From Paragemmobacter ruber (GTDB lineage: Bacteria; Pseudomonadota; Alphaproteobacteria; Rhodobacterales; Rhodobacteraceae), in NCBI RefSeq assembly GCF_009908315.1, contig NZ_JAAATW010000001.1:1302001-1366000 (forward strand): a stretch of 64,000 nt of DNA. The letters are read 5' to 3'. Positions 1 through 6,286 of the stretch are shown in pieces. The notes beneath the pieces are model-generated. The model had not been told where the DNA came from. It saw only the letters and a program-made list of their open reading frames with translations, and made no database searches. A program made the translations under genes and the position numbers. How positions within the stretch are numbered: position 1 is the stretch's first letter; each line of letters starts with the position of its first letter.

Positions 1-1112
1 TGGGCCAGGCCGCGGATCTGCCCCATCCAGGCGTCGATCAGCCGGGGATCATGCGGCGCGGCGTGCACGCCTGCCGGAATTTCGCGCGCAAGCACCGATT
101 CGACCGCCATCGACACCGGCACCGACACCAGCCGCGCCATCGCCGTGCCGCGCGCGTCGCCCCAGGCATCCATCGCCCATTCCTCGTGCCAGACCACCCG
201 CCCGTCACGCTCTGCCTTCAGCGCAACGAAAAGAACCACGCGATCGGGTTCGCCTTCGTCATAGGAGTTTTCGGCCCAGAACTGCGCCGCCATCTCGGCC
301 AGGCGGGCATCGCCTGCGGGGCCTTCCAGCGTTTCGATCTCGCGGAACACCGGCCCCCACGCCTCGGCCCAGCCGTTCAGGCGGATCGTGCCGCGCACGA
401 AATCGCGCACCTGCCAATCGGGATCAAAGCGGTAATCCGCCATGAAGGGATAGCTGTCGCGGTTGGGATAGACCTCAAAACTTTCAGGGGTGGGCAGCGG
501 CGCGTCATAGGCGGTGATCGCGTCCCATGGCCGGTTGACCCGCAATTCGCTGAAATTCCGCAAGCTGCGCGACGGCGAGCGCAGCGCCTTGAGCACACCC
601 AGCGGCGACCAGCTGAACTTGTAGCGGAAGGCGTTCGGGATCTTTGGCACCCCGCCGCAATAGGAGGTGAAGGAAAGCACATTCTTCGCGTCATAGGCCG
701 CGGCAGCGCGGTAGCGGGCCACAAGATCATGCGCCATCAGATGGTCGATGCCGGGGTCAAGGCCCACTTCATTGACCGAACACAGGCCCTTTTCGCGAAA
801 CTCCCCATCCAGCGCCCGCATCTCCGGCGCGATGTAGGAGGAAGAGACGAAATGCGCCCCCCGCGACAGGCAGGCCTTGGCGATACCCACATGCTGATCG
901 GCAGGCAGCATGGAGATGGCCAGATCGCCGGGTTCCAGCGCGGCGGTCAGCGCCTCAAGGCTGTAGGGGCGGATGTCCTGCGTCAGATCGCCCACCGCCT
1001 CGCGCGCCTTCTCGACCGTGCGGTTCCACACCACCACCTTTTGGCCGCCCTCGATCAGCCGCCGCAGGCCGGGAACCGAGGAAAGCCCTGTGCCGCACCA
1101 ATGGATCGTCAT
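1..1112 (-). CDS. Saccharopine dehydrogenase family protein (LYS9-like), partial at window edge
   Basis: NAD(P)-dependent oxidoreductase of the saccharopine dehydrogenase family. By its pairing with the LYS1-like gene upstream, it is inferred to be the glutamate-forming half of the saccharopine route of lysine breakdown, in the cytoplasm. The ATG at 1112 follows a strong AGGAGG Shine-Dalgarno on the minus strand. The N-terminus reads MTIHWCGTGLSSVPGLRR, a Rossmann-type nucleotide-binding start, then VVVWNRTVEKA and SMLPADQHVGIAK. Further on are VNEVGLDPGIDHLMAHDL and FTSYCGGVPKIP, both typical of LYS9-type proteins. The reading frame stays open to base 1, about 370 codons, so the C-terminus lies outside the window. 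It is second in an operon with the gene ending at 1201. A carboxynorspermidine or homospermidine synthase role is less likely because of the neighbour. Confidence 0.82.
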   Translation of the reverse strand, partial: MTIHWCGTGLSSVPGLRRLIEGGQKVVVWNRTVEKAREAVGDLTQDIRPYSLEALTAALEPGDLAISMLPADQHVGIAKACLSRGAHFVSSSYIAPEMRALDGEFREKGLCSVNEVGLDPGIDHLMAHDLVARYRAAAAYDAKNVLSFTSYCGGVPKIPNAFRYKFSWSPLGVLKALRSPSRSLRNFSELRVNRPWDAITAYDAPLPTPESFEVYPNRDSYPFMADYRFDPDWQVRDFVRGTIRLNGWAEAWGPVFREIETLEGPAGDARLAEMAAQFWAENSYDEGEPDRVVLFVALKAERDGRVVWHEEWAMDAWGDARGTAMARLVSVPVSMAVESVLAREIPAGVHAAPHDPRLIDAWMGQIRGLA

Positions 1113-1128
1113 CTCTTCACCCTCCTGC

Positions 1129-1189
1129 GCGGGGCGCCTGCCCCGCAAAAATCTTCAAAGATTTTTGCAAATTCCTTGAACGGAATTTG
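1129..1189. repeat. Three consecutive perfect hairpins between the saccharopine genes
   Basis: Three back-to-back inverted repeats fill the 88-nt gap between the two genes. Hairpin 1 has arms GCGGGGC at 1129-1135 and 1140-1146 with a 4-nt loop. Hairpin 2 has arms CAAAAATCTT at 1146-1155 and AAGATTTTTG at 1158-1167 with a 2-nt loop. Hairpin 3 has arms CAAATTCC at 1168-1175 and GGAATTTG at 1182-1189 with a 6-nt loop. Two of the three are AT-rich, unlike the surrounding DNA. They could be a dispersed intergenic palindrome family or an RNA processing or stability element that uncouples expression of the two genes. No T-run follows in the direction of transcription, so a simple rho-independent terminator is unlikely. 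Confidence 0.8.
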
Positions 1190-1200
1190 TTCCCCAAGCG

Positions 1201-2250
1201 TCACAGCCCCGCGCTGTGCCGGTCGTATTCGGCCTTTGCCCGCCCCCAGACGCCCGCCGACAGGTCGGTCAGCGTCCGAAGGCTGGGCAAAAGCTGGCCT
1301 GCGTAATCCTCGCTGCTTTCCACCGGCAGGAGCGAGGGCAGGTTGTCGATGGCCGTCACATCCAGCGGCGGGTTGTCGGCCACGCGCAGGGCGGGCGCCG
1401 CCCAATCCGTGGCGCGGTCATACACCTTGATGGGCGAGAAGTCCGACGTCGGATCGCAGGCGATATCCCCGATCACGGTCAGCTTGCGCGGGGCGGTCTT
1501 GGCGGTTGCGGGCACGAAGACCGGGCAACCGGGGCGCGCAAGGATGCAGTTGAGGAAAATCTCATGCTCCAGCACCTGCGGGAACGGGCCGCCGCTGGCG
1601 GTTTCGGCCATGTCCCATTTCGTCACCGCGACACCCATCTGGGTGCAGAGGTCCGCCGCCCCCGTCCCCACGCGCCCCAAGGCACCGATGACGATGGCGC
1701 GTGGCCGCGCCATGCCCGCCAATTCCTGCGTCAGATCGGCGATCAGCGCCGCGCGGCCAGGATATTTGGCAACCGGCCCGGCGATGCCGCCCCGCTGCTG
1801 CGCCGCCCAGCATTTCAGGCTGACCGCCGCCCCCGCGAACCCCGCCCAATAGCCAAAGGCCGCCACGCGCCGCCCATTTTCATCGACCAGATATTCCAGA
1901 TCATACAGCGTGCCGCCCCCGGCCTTGAACCGCTTCAGCAGTTCACGCCCCGCGGGCTGCCCCTTGTAGGCGTGGCCGAACATGATGTGGCGATGGGTCA
2001 GGGGCGTGCCATCCTCGGGCAGTTCCTTCAGGCCGAAGATGATGGCATCGGCAGGGGCGTAGGGCCACAGGTTTTCGGCCACGATATCGCAACCGGCCGC
2101 ACGGTAGCCGTCAATCGCGATGGCGCGCACCGATGACTGCTCGACCGTCACGCGGATGCCCGCCCGGATCAGCGCCGCCGCACCATCCGGCGTCAGGCCC
2201 ACCCGTTCTTCATTCGGGCGCTGTTCCGCCCGGACCCAGAGATGTGTCAT
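1201..2250 (-). CDS. Saccharopine dehydrogenase (NAD+, L-lysine-forming type), LYS1-like
   Basis: 349-residue member of the alanine dehydrogenase/PNT-like saccharopine dehydrogenase family (EC 1.5.1.7 type), which interconverts saccharopine with lysine and 2-oxoglutarate using NAD. The N-terminus MTHLWVRAEQRPNEER is a hallmark of LYS1 proteins, followed by ERVGLTPDGAAALIRAG and the lid segment IIFGLKELPEDG, then HIMFGHAYKGQ. The nucleotide-binding domain carries AIVIGALGRVGTGA around residue 190. Full length for the family. The ATG at 2250 follows AGGCAGGAC. It is the first gene of a two-gene operon with the LYS9-like gene starting at 1112. In bacteria with this pair the genes are known in lysine catabolism; the direction here is inferred. 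Confidence 0.87.
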   Translation of the reverse strand: MTHLWVRAEQRPNEERVGLTPDGAAALIRAGIRVTVEQSSVRAIAIDGYRAAGCDIVAENLWPYAPADAIIFGLKELPEDGTPLTHRHIMFGHAYKGQPAGRELLKRFKAGGGTLYDLEYLVDENGRRVAAFGYWAGFAGAAVSLKCWAAQQRGGIAGPVAKYPGRAALIADLTQELAGMARPRAIVIGALGRVGTGAADLCTQMGVAVTKWDMAETASGGPFPQVLEHEIFLNCILARPGCPVFVPATAKTAPRKLTVIGDIACDPTSDFSPIKVYDRATDWAAPALRVADNPPLDVTAIDNLPSLLPVESSEDYAGQLLPSLRTLTDLSAGVWGRAKAEYDRHSAGL

Positions 2251-2289
2251 GTCCTGCCTTTCGTCTTCTGGCGGACAGCCCTATCAGAC

Positions 2290-2324
2290 TGGGCCGCCGG
2301 GAAAAGATGGGCCGCCGGGAAAAG
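2290..2324. repeat. Perfect 17-nt direct repeat, 18-nt period, two copies
   Basis: TGGGCCGCCGGGAAAAG occurs at 2290-2306 and again at 2308-2324 with one intervening base. It lies in the short gap between the start of the LYS1-like gene (2250) and the stop of xthA (2329). It probably arose by replication slippage. Its position in the untranslated stretch upstream of the saccharopine operon could affect that promoter, but nothing else supports a function. Confidence 0.85.
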
Positions 2325-2328
2325 CGCG

Positions 2329-3117
2329 TCAGAGATCGAAGGTCGCAAAGACCGGCACATGATCGGACGGCTGATCCCACCCCCTGCAGGGGCGCAGGAT
2401 GCGGCTGCCATGGCCTGCGCTCGCGATGTCGGGCGTGGCCCAGATGTGATCAAGCCGCCGCCCCTTGTCGGCCGCATCCCAATCCGCCGCGCGATAGGAC
2501 CACCAAGAATAAAGCAGGCCCTGCGGGATGTCCTGCCGGGTGATATCCACCCAGCGTCCCGCCTCTTGCGTCTGGGCAAGATGCTCCACCTCGATCGGCG
2601 TATGGCTGACGATCTTCAAAAGCTGCTTGTGCGACCACACGTCATCTTCGCGCGGGGCGATGTTCAGATCGCCCACAAGGATGGATCGCTCTGGCCTGTC
2701 GGCGTGGAACCTGTCGCGCATGTGCGTCAGGAAATCGAGCTTCTGGCCAAACTTCTCATTCTCGGTGCGGTCCGGAATGTCACCGCCCGCGGGGACATAG
2801 CAGTTGTGGATCACCACCCCGTTCTCCAGCCGCGCCGCCACATGCCGGGCATGGCCCAGACCCGCGAAATCGTCCGACCCCGCATCGGTGATCGGCAGCT
2901 TCGACAGGATCGCCACGCCGTTATAGCCCTTCTGCCCGCGCGCAACCATGTGCGTGTAGCCCAGCGCCTGAAACTGTTCGAAGGGGATCTTCTCGACCGG
3001 GCTCTTGCACTCTTGCAGGCAGAGGATATCCGGCCCCTCTTCGCGCATCAGCCGTGCGACCAGCCCCTCGCGCAGGCGGACCGAGTTGATGTTCCAGGTG
3101 GCGAGGGTGAAGGGCAT
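2329..3117 (-). CDS. xthA: Exodeoxyribonuclease III (AP endonuclease)
   Basis: 262-residue Exo III of the endonuclease/exonuclease/phosphatase fold, a DNA repair enzyme that cleaves 5' to abasic sites and removes 3' blocking groups. Visible motifs are the N-terminal TLATWNINSVRLR (the Asn metal ligand), LCLQECKS (catalytic Glu), VGDLNIAPREDDVW (Asp/Asn pair) and the C-terminal SDHVPVFATFDL (Asp-His). Length and motif order match the family. The ATG at 3117 lies about 70 nt from the stop of the small secreted protein gene at 3187, on the same strand, so co-transcription is possible. Confidence 0.93.
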   Translation of the reverse strand: MPFTLATWNINSVRLREGLVARLMREEGPDILCLQECKSPVEKIPFEQFQALGYTHMVARGQKGYNGVAILSKLPITDAGSDDFAGLGHARHVAARLENGVVIHNCYVPAGGDIPDRTENEKFGQKLDFLTHMRDRFHADRPERSILVGDLNIAPREDDVWSHKQLLKIVSHTPIEVEHLAQTQEAGRWVDITRQDIPQGLLYSWWSYRAADWDAADKGRRLDHIWATPDIASAGHGSRILRPCRGWDQPSDHVPVFATFDL

Positions 3118-3186
3118 GGCGGGCTCCGGCTTTTGGGACGGCAGACCCTAGGGCCGACCGTCCCAAGGCTCAAGTCCGCAATCGGA

Positions 3187-3498
3187 TCAATCGCTGATCG
3201 TGAAGGTGTTGATCTCGCACAGGTTCTGCGACTTGCTGGCTTCGGTGCCATCATCCGCCACGAACCGCAGATCATAGTCGCAGACGTCCAGCCCGTCCGC
3301 GATGGTGACGTCGCCCGACATGCCCGGTTCCACCGCATCGACCGTCAGGATGTTTTCACCCCAAAGCTCTTCATCGACGGGCGAGACGTTCATTTCCACG
3401 ATGGTGTAGGAGCTGTCATTGACAAGGGTGAACACAAGATCTTCCGCAAGGGCAGGCGTGGCGACAAGGGTCGCAAAAGCCAGTAGTCCGATACGCAT
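3187..3498 (-). CDS. Small secreted hypothetical protein
   Basis: 103-residue protein with a clear Sec signal peptide: MRIGLLAFATLVATPALA followed by EDLVFTLVNDSSYTI, with likely cleavage after ALA at about residue 19. The mature part is acidic, beta-rich by appearance, and has two cysteines (VCDYD and LCEIN) that could form a disulfide in the periplasm. I recognise no enzymatic motif. The start at 3498 is preceded by CGGAG on the minus strand. The 5' leader at 3526-3546 can fold into a hairpin (GCCGCAC/GTGCGGC arms). Function unknown. Confidence 0.75.
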   Translation of the reverse strand: MRIGLLAFATLVATPALAEDLVFTLVNDSSYTIVEMNVSPVDEELWGENILTVDAVEPGMSGDVTIADGLDVCDYDLRFVADDGTEASKSQNLCEINTFTISD

Positions 3499-3636
3499 GA
3501 GGCACTCCGGTTACATGCAGCCGCACCCTCCGTGCGGCCTGCAAGCCATAGCGCAAGTTATGGCCGGAAATGTGTCTTGTTTTGCGATACGAACGTATAG
3601 GATTGCCCGTCATGCGCGGGCGGAAGAAGGACGGGT

Positions 3637-3664
3637 AAAAAAAGGCCGGGCGCAAGGCCCGGCC
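3637..3664 (-). terminator. Rho-independent terminator of the response regulator transcript
   Basis: Arms GGCCGGGC at 3644-3651 and GCCCGGCC at 3657-3664 with a 5-nt loop. On the minus strand the stem is followed by seven consecutive T (the A-run at 3637-3643). This is the strongest canonical terminator in the window. It ends transcription coming from the response regulator gene. Confidence 0.9.
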
Positions 3665-3779
3665 AAGTCCAACAGGGAGGATGCCGTGCCATAACCCCGA
3701 CACGGCAAGGGGAACCTTGGGTGAGACAAACGTCTCACATCAGCCTGAATAGAACATGAATCAGGCCAATTTTTGAAGA
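3665..3779 (-). ncRNA. Structured 3' UTR, candidate 3'-UTR-derived small RNA
   Basis: Between the response regulator stop (3780) and its terminator, the minus-strand transcript holds three further hairpins. Their arms are GCCTGA/TCAGGC (3743-3748 and 3761-3766), GTGAGAC/GTCTCAC (3721-3727 and 3732-3738, 4-nt loop) and TGCCGTG/CACGGCA (3682-3688 and 3701-3707). The transcript then has an unpaired CCTCCC (complement of 3675-3680), which is an anti-Shine-Dalgarno sequence, just before the terminator. This architecture is known from sRNAs processed out of mRNA 3' ends. Whether it is processed is inference. It could simply be a stabilised 3' end. Confidence 0.4.
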
Positions 3780-4466
3780 TCACGCGACCAATCTGTAACC
3801 ACCGCTTTCCGTCACCAGCAGGCGGGCATTCGACGGATCGGGTTCGATTTTCTGCCGCAGCCGGTAGATGTGGGTTTCCAGCGTGTGGGTTGTGACCCCC
3901 GCATTGTAACCCCACACCTCGTGCAGCAGCACGTCGCGTGCGACCACGCCCTGCTGCGCGCGGTACAAGTATTTGAGAATATTGGTTTCTTTTTCGGTGA
4001 GACGAATCTTCTTTTCCTTTTCGTCCACCAGCATCTTCTGGGCGGGCTTGAAGGTGTAGGGGCCAAGCTGGAAGATCGCGTCTTCGGACTGTTCATGCTG
4101 GCGCAGTTGCGCCCTGATGCGCGCAAGCAACACCGGGAACTTGAATGGCTTGGTCACATAGTCATTCGCCCCCGCATCCAGCCCGAGGATGGTGTCGGCA
4201 TCCGAATCATGCCCCGTCAGCATGAGCACGGGGCATTTGACCCCTGCCTTGCGCATCCGGCGGCACAGTTCCCGCCCGTCCGTATCCGGCAGACCCACGT
4301 CGAGGATCACCAGATCGTAAAGGCCGACCTTTGCCTTTTCCATTCCTTCGGCACCCGTGCGGGCCTCGAAGACATCGAAGTCTTCGGTCATCACCAGCTG
4401 TTCGCTCAGCGCCTCGCGCAGATCGTCATCATCATCGACCAGCAGGATCTTTCGCAGGGTGCCCAT
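3780..4466 (-). CDS. OmpR-family response regulator (CenR-like)
   Basis: 228-residue two-component response regulator. The receiver domain (residues 1-120) opens with KILLVDDDDDLREALSEQL (acidic pocket), has the phospho-acceptor Asp in YDLVILDVGLPDTDG and the conserved Lys in DYVTKPFKF. The C-terminal winged helix (about 130-228) has LTEKETNILKYLYRA and VTTHTLETHIYRLRQKIE. No histidine kinase gene is adjacent, so it is an orphan locus. The sequence character resembles the envelope regulator CenR of alphaproteobacteria, but the symbol is not assigned without a search. The start at 4466 gives MGTLRKILLVDDD. It is divergent from ribA (4614). A structured 3' UTR and a strong terminator follow. 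Confidence 0.88.
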   Translation of the reverse strand: MGTLRKILLVDDDDDLREALSEQLVMTEDFDVFEARTGAEGMEKAKVGLYDLVILDVGLPDTDGRELCRRMRKAGVKCPVLMLTGHDSDADTILGLDAGANDYVTKPFKFPVLLARIRAQLRQHEQSEDAIFQLGPYTFKPAQKMLVDEKEKKIRLTEKETNILKYLYRAQQGVVARDVLLHEVWGYNAGVTTHTLETHIYRLRQKIEPDPSNARLLVTESGGYRLVA

Positions 4467-4613
4467 GGAAGCCTCCGTATTCGTCTTCTGCGGTCCACAT
4501 GCGCCCCGGTCGCGGCGGCGACAAGAATTGCAACGCGGATTTCACGCGGTCGTGTCGCCCTGTGTGGGAATGTTTCAATTTTCTGCGCTTAGGCCTAGAT
4601 AGGGGCAGAGGAC

Positions 4614-5720
4614 ATGATGAACACCACCCGCCCCACCCTTGCGCCCACCATCGTCGAACGCCTGTCGCGGGCGCGGGGCGACCTGCGCATGGGCGTGCCC
4701 GTGGTGATGACGGGGGATGGCCGCGCCATGCTGGTGGTGGCGGTCGAGGCGCTGGATACCGCCCGGCTGACGGCGCTGCGCGGCCTTGGTCAGCCGGAAC
4801 TGGCGCTGACGGCGCGGCGGGCCGAAACGCTCAAGACCCCGGCCTATGACGGCGACATCGCCCGCATCCTGGTGCCCGAAGGCATGGGGGTGGATTGGCT
4901 GCGCGCGCTGGCCGATCCGGCGGATGATCTGCGCATGCCATTGAAAGGGCCGCTGCGCGCGCTGCGGGACGGATCGTCGGCGCTGCACCGCGCGGCGCTG
5001 CAGCTGGTGAAATCGGCGCATCTTCTGCCTGCCGCGTTGCTGGTGCCTGTGACCCACGGCCTGACGCTGGCCGAGGAAAACGCCCTGACCCTGCTGCCGC
5101 TGGCCGAGATCGCGCCGGAACTGGCGCGCATGTCGCCGCTGCATCCCGTCGTAAATGCCCGCCTGCCCATGCAGGCGGCGCAGGCGGGGCGCGTGCATAT
5201 CTTCCGCCCCGAGGATGGCGCCGAGGAACATTACGCCATAGAGATCGGCAAGCCTGACCGCAGCCAACCCGTGCTGGCGCGGCTCCATTCGGCCTGTTTC
5301 ACCGGCGATGTGCTGGGCAGCCTGAAATGCGACTGCGGCCCGCAGCTGCGCGCCGCACTGGCGCAGATGGGCGAGGAAGGGGCGGGCGTTCTGCTCTACC
5401 TCAACCAAGAGGGGCGCGGGATCGGGCTGGCCAACAAGATGCGCGCCTATTCGTTGCAGGATCAGGGTTTCGACACGGTCGAGGCAAACCACCGCTTGGG
5501 CTTTGAAGATGACGAACGCGATTTCCGCATCGGCGCGGGCCTTCTGCGCAGGATGGGGTTTTCAGCGGTGCGGCTGTTGACGAACAACCCGCGCAAGATC
5601 GCGATGATGGAATCCTGCGGTGTCGCGGTGGCCGAGCGGGTGCCGCTGAAAGTGGGCAAGACGCGCGAGAACGCCGCCTATCTGGCGACCAAGGCCGCGA
5701 AGTCCGGGCATCTGCTGTGA
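4614..5720 (+). CDS. ribA: GTP cyclohydrolase II
   Basis: 368-residue riboflavin biosynthesis enzyme that opens GTP to 2,5-diamino-6-ribosylamino-pyrimidinone phosphate. The C-terminal catalytic domain (about residues 170-368) shows the zinc motif HSACFTGDVLGSLKCDCGPQ, then YLNQEGRGIGLANKMRAY and LLTNNPRKIAMMESCG. The N-terminal 160 residues are an extension seen in alphaproteobacterial RibA; it resembles a degenerate RibB-type domain rather than an active DHBP synthase. The start is ATG at 4614 (an ATG at 4617 is the alternative). The gene overlaps the L,D-transpeptidase start by 4 nt (GTGA), so the two are translationally coupled. Confidence 0.92.
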   Translation: MMNTTRPTLAPTIVERLSRARGDLRMGVPVVMTGDGRAMLVVAVEALDTARLTALRGLGQPELALTARRAETLKTPAYDGDIARILVPEGMGVDWLRALADPADDLRMPLKGPLRALRDGSSALHRAALQLVKSAHLLPAALLVPVTHGLTLAEENALTLLPLAEIAPELARMSPLHPVVNARLPMQAAQAGRVHIFRPEDGAEEHYAIEIGKPDRSQPVLARLHSACFTGDVLGSLKCDCGPQLRAALAQMGEEGAGVLLYLNQEGRGIGLANKMRAYSLQDQGFDTVEANHRLGFEDDERDFRIGAGLLRRMGFSAVRLLTNNPRKIAMMESCGVAVAERVPLKVGKTRENAAYLATKAAKSGHLL

Positions 5721-6226
5721 AGCCGTCCGATCTCGTTGTCACGCGCTGGGGCGCGCGCTTCATGGGGCGAAGGTTTCCCTGCTCCATCGGCAGGGGCGGC
5801 ATCCTGCCCGCCCGGGCAAAGCGCGAGGGCGACGGTGCGACGCCCACCGGGGTGCATCGGTTCGTGGGCATGCTCTACCGTCCTGACCGGCTATCGCAGA
5901 CGCAGCTGCCCGACTGGGCGCTGCCCTTCGGCCCCTCCGACCTGTGGTCGGATGACCCGCGCGATCCCGATTACAACCTGATGGTCCGCGCGCCGCATGG
6001 CTGGTCGCATGAACGGCTGACCCGGCCCGATCCGATGTATGACCTGATCCTCCTGACAGACTGGAACTGGCCGCAGGCCGAACCGGGGCGCGGATCGGCG
6101 ATCTTTGTCCACACCTGGCGGCGCCCCCGGCACGCCACGGCGGGTTGCGTGGGCTTTTCGCGGGCCGATCTCCTGTGGATTGCAAACCGCATAAGGCATG
6201 AAAGCCGGTTGATCATCCGCGCCTGA
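5717..6226 (+). CDS. L,D-transpeptidase (YkuD) family protein
   Basis: 169-residue protein made almost entirely of a YkuD-type L,D-transpeptidase domain, the fold that forms 3-3 peptidoglycan cross-links or anchors lipoproteins. The catalytic signature is visible: IFVHTWRR (His) and ATAGCVGFSRADL with the nucleophile Cys at residue 144. The early GRGGILPARAKREGDGATPTG matches the G-[K/E]-GDG-x-TP-x-G entrance motif of this family. No signal peptide is visible, which is usual for this short subfamily. The GTG start at 5717 overlaps the ribA stop. Why a riboflavin gene is coupled to a cell-wall enzyme is not clear. Confidence 0.85.
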   Translation: MKPSDLVVTRWGARFMGRRFPCSIGRGGILPARAKREGDGATPTGVHRFVGMLYRPDRLSQTQLPDWALPFGPSDLWSDDPRDPDYNLMVRAPHGWSHERLTRPDPMYDLILLTDWNWPQAEPGRGSAIFVHTWRRPRHATAGCVGFSRADLLWIANRIRHESRLIIRA

Positions 6227-6286
6227 ACAGGCTTTCCAAAACGCTTTGGAAGACCTAATCTCCCCTCGGACCGCGGGGAGGGGATC

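Noticed and set aside
1129-1189. CRISPR-like or phage attachment reading of the stacked palindromes
   Set aside because: The units are different palindromes, not direct repeats with spacers, and no integrase or cas gene is nearby.
51-1430. 459-codon plus-strand open frame across the two saccharopine genes
   Set aside because: It is antisense to two genes with clear family motifs; high GC keeps antisense frames open. It has His/Arg/Gly-rich shadow composition and no ribosome site.
3675-3694. Tiny plus-strand ORF MPCH with a good ribosome site (GGGAGG then ATG)
   Set aside because: Only four codons, and it is explained better by the minus-strand hairpin and anti-Shine-Dalgarno of the response-regulator 3' UTR. 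No amino-acid biosynthesis gene follows to make it a leader peptide.
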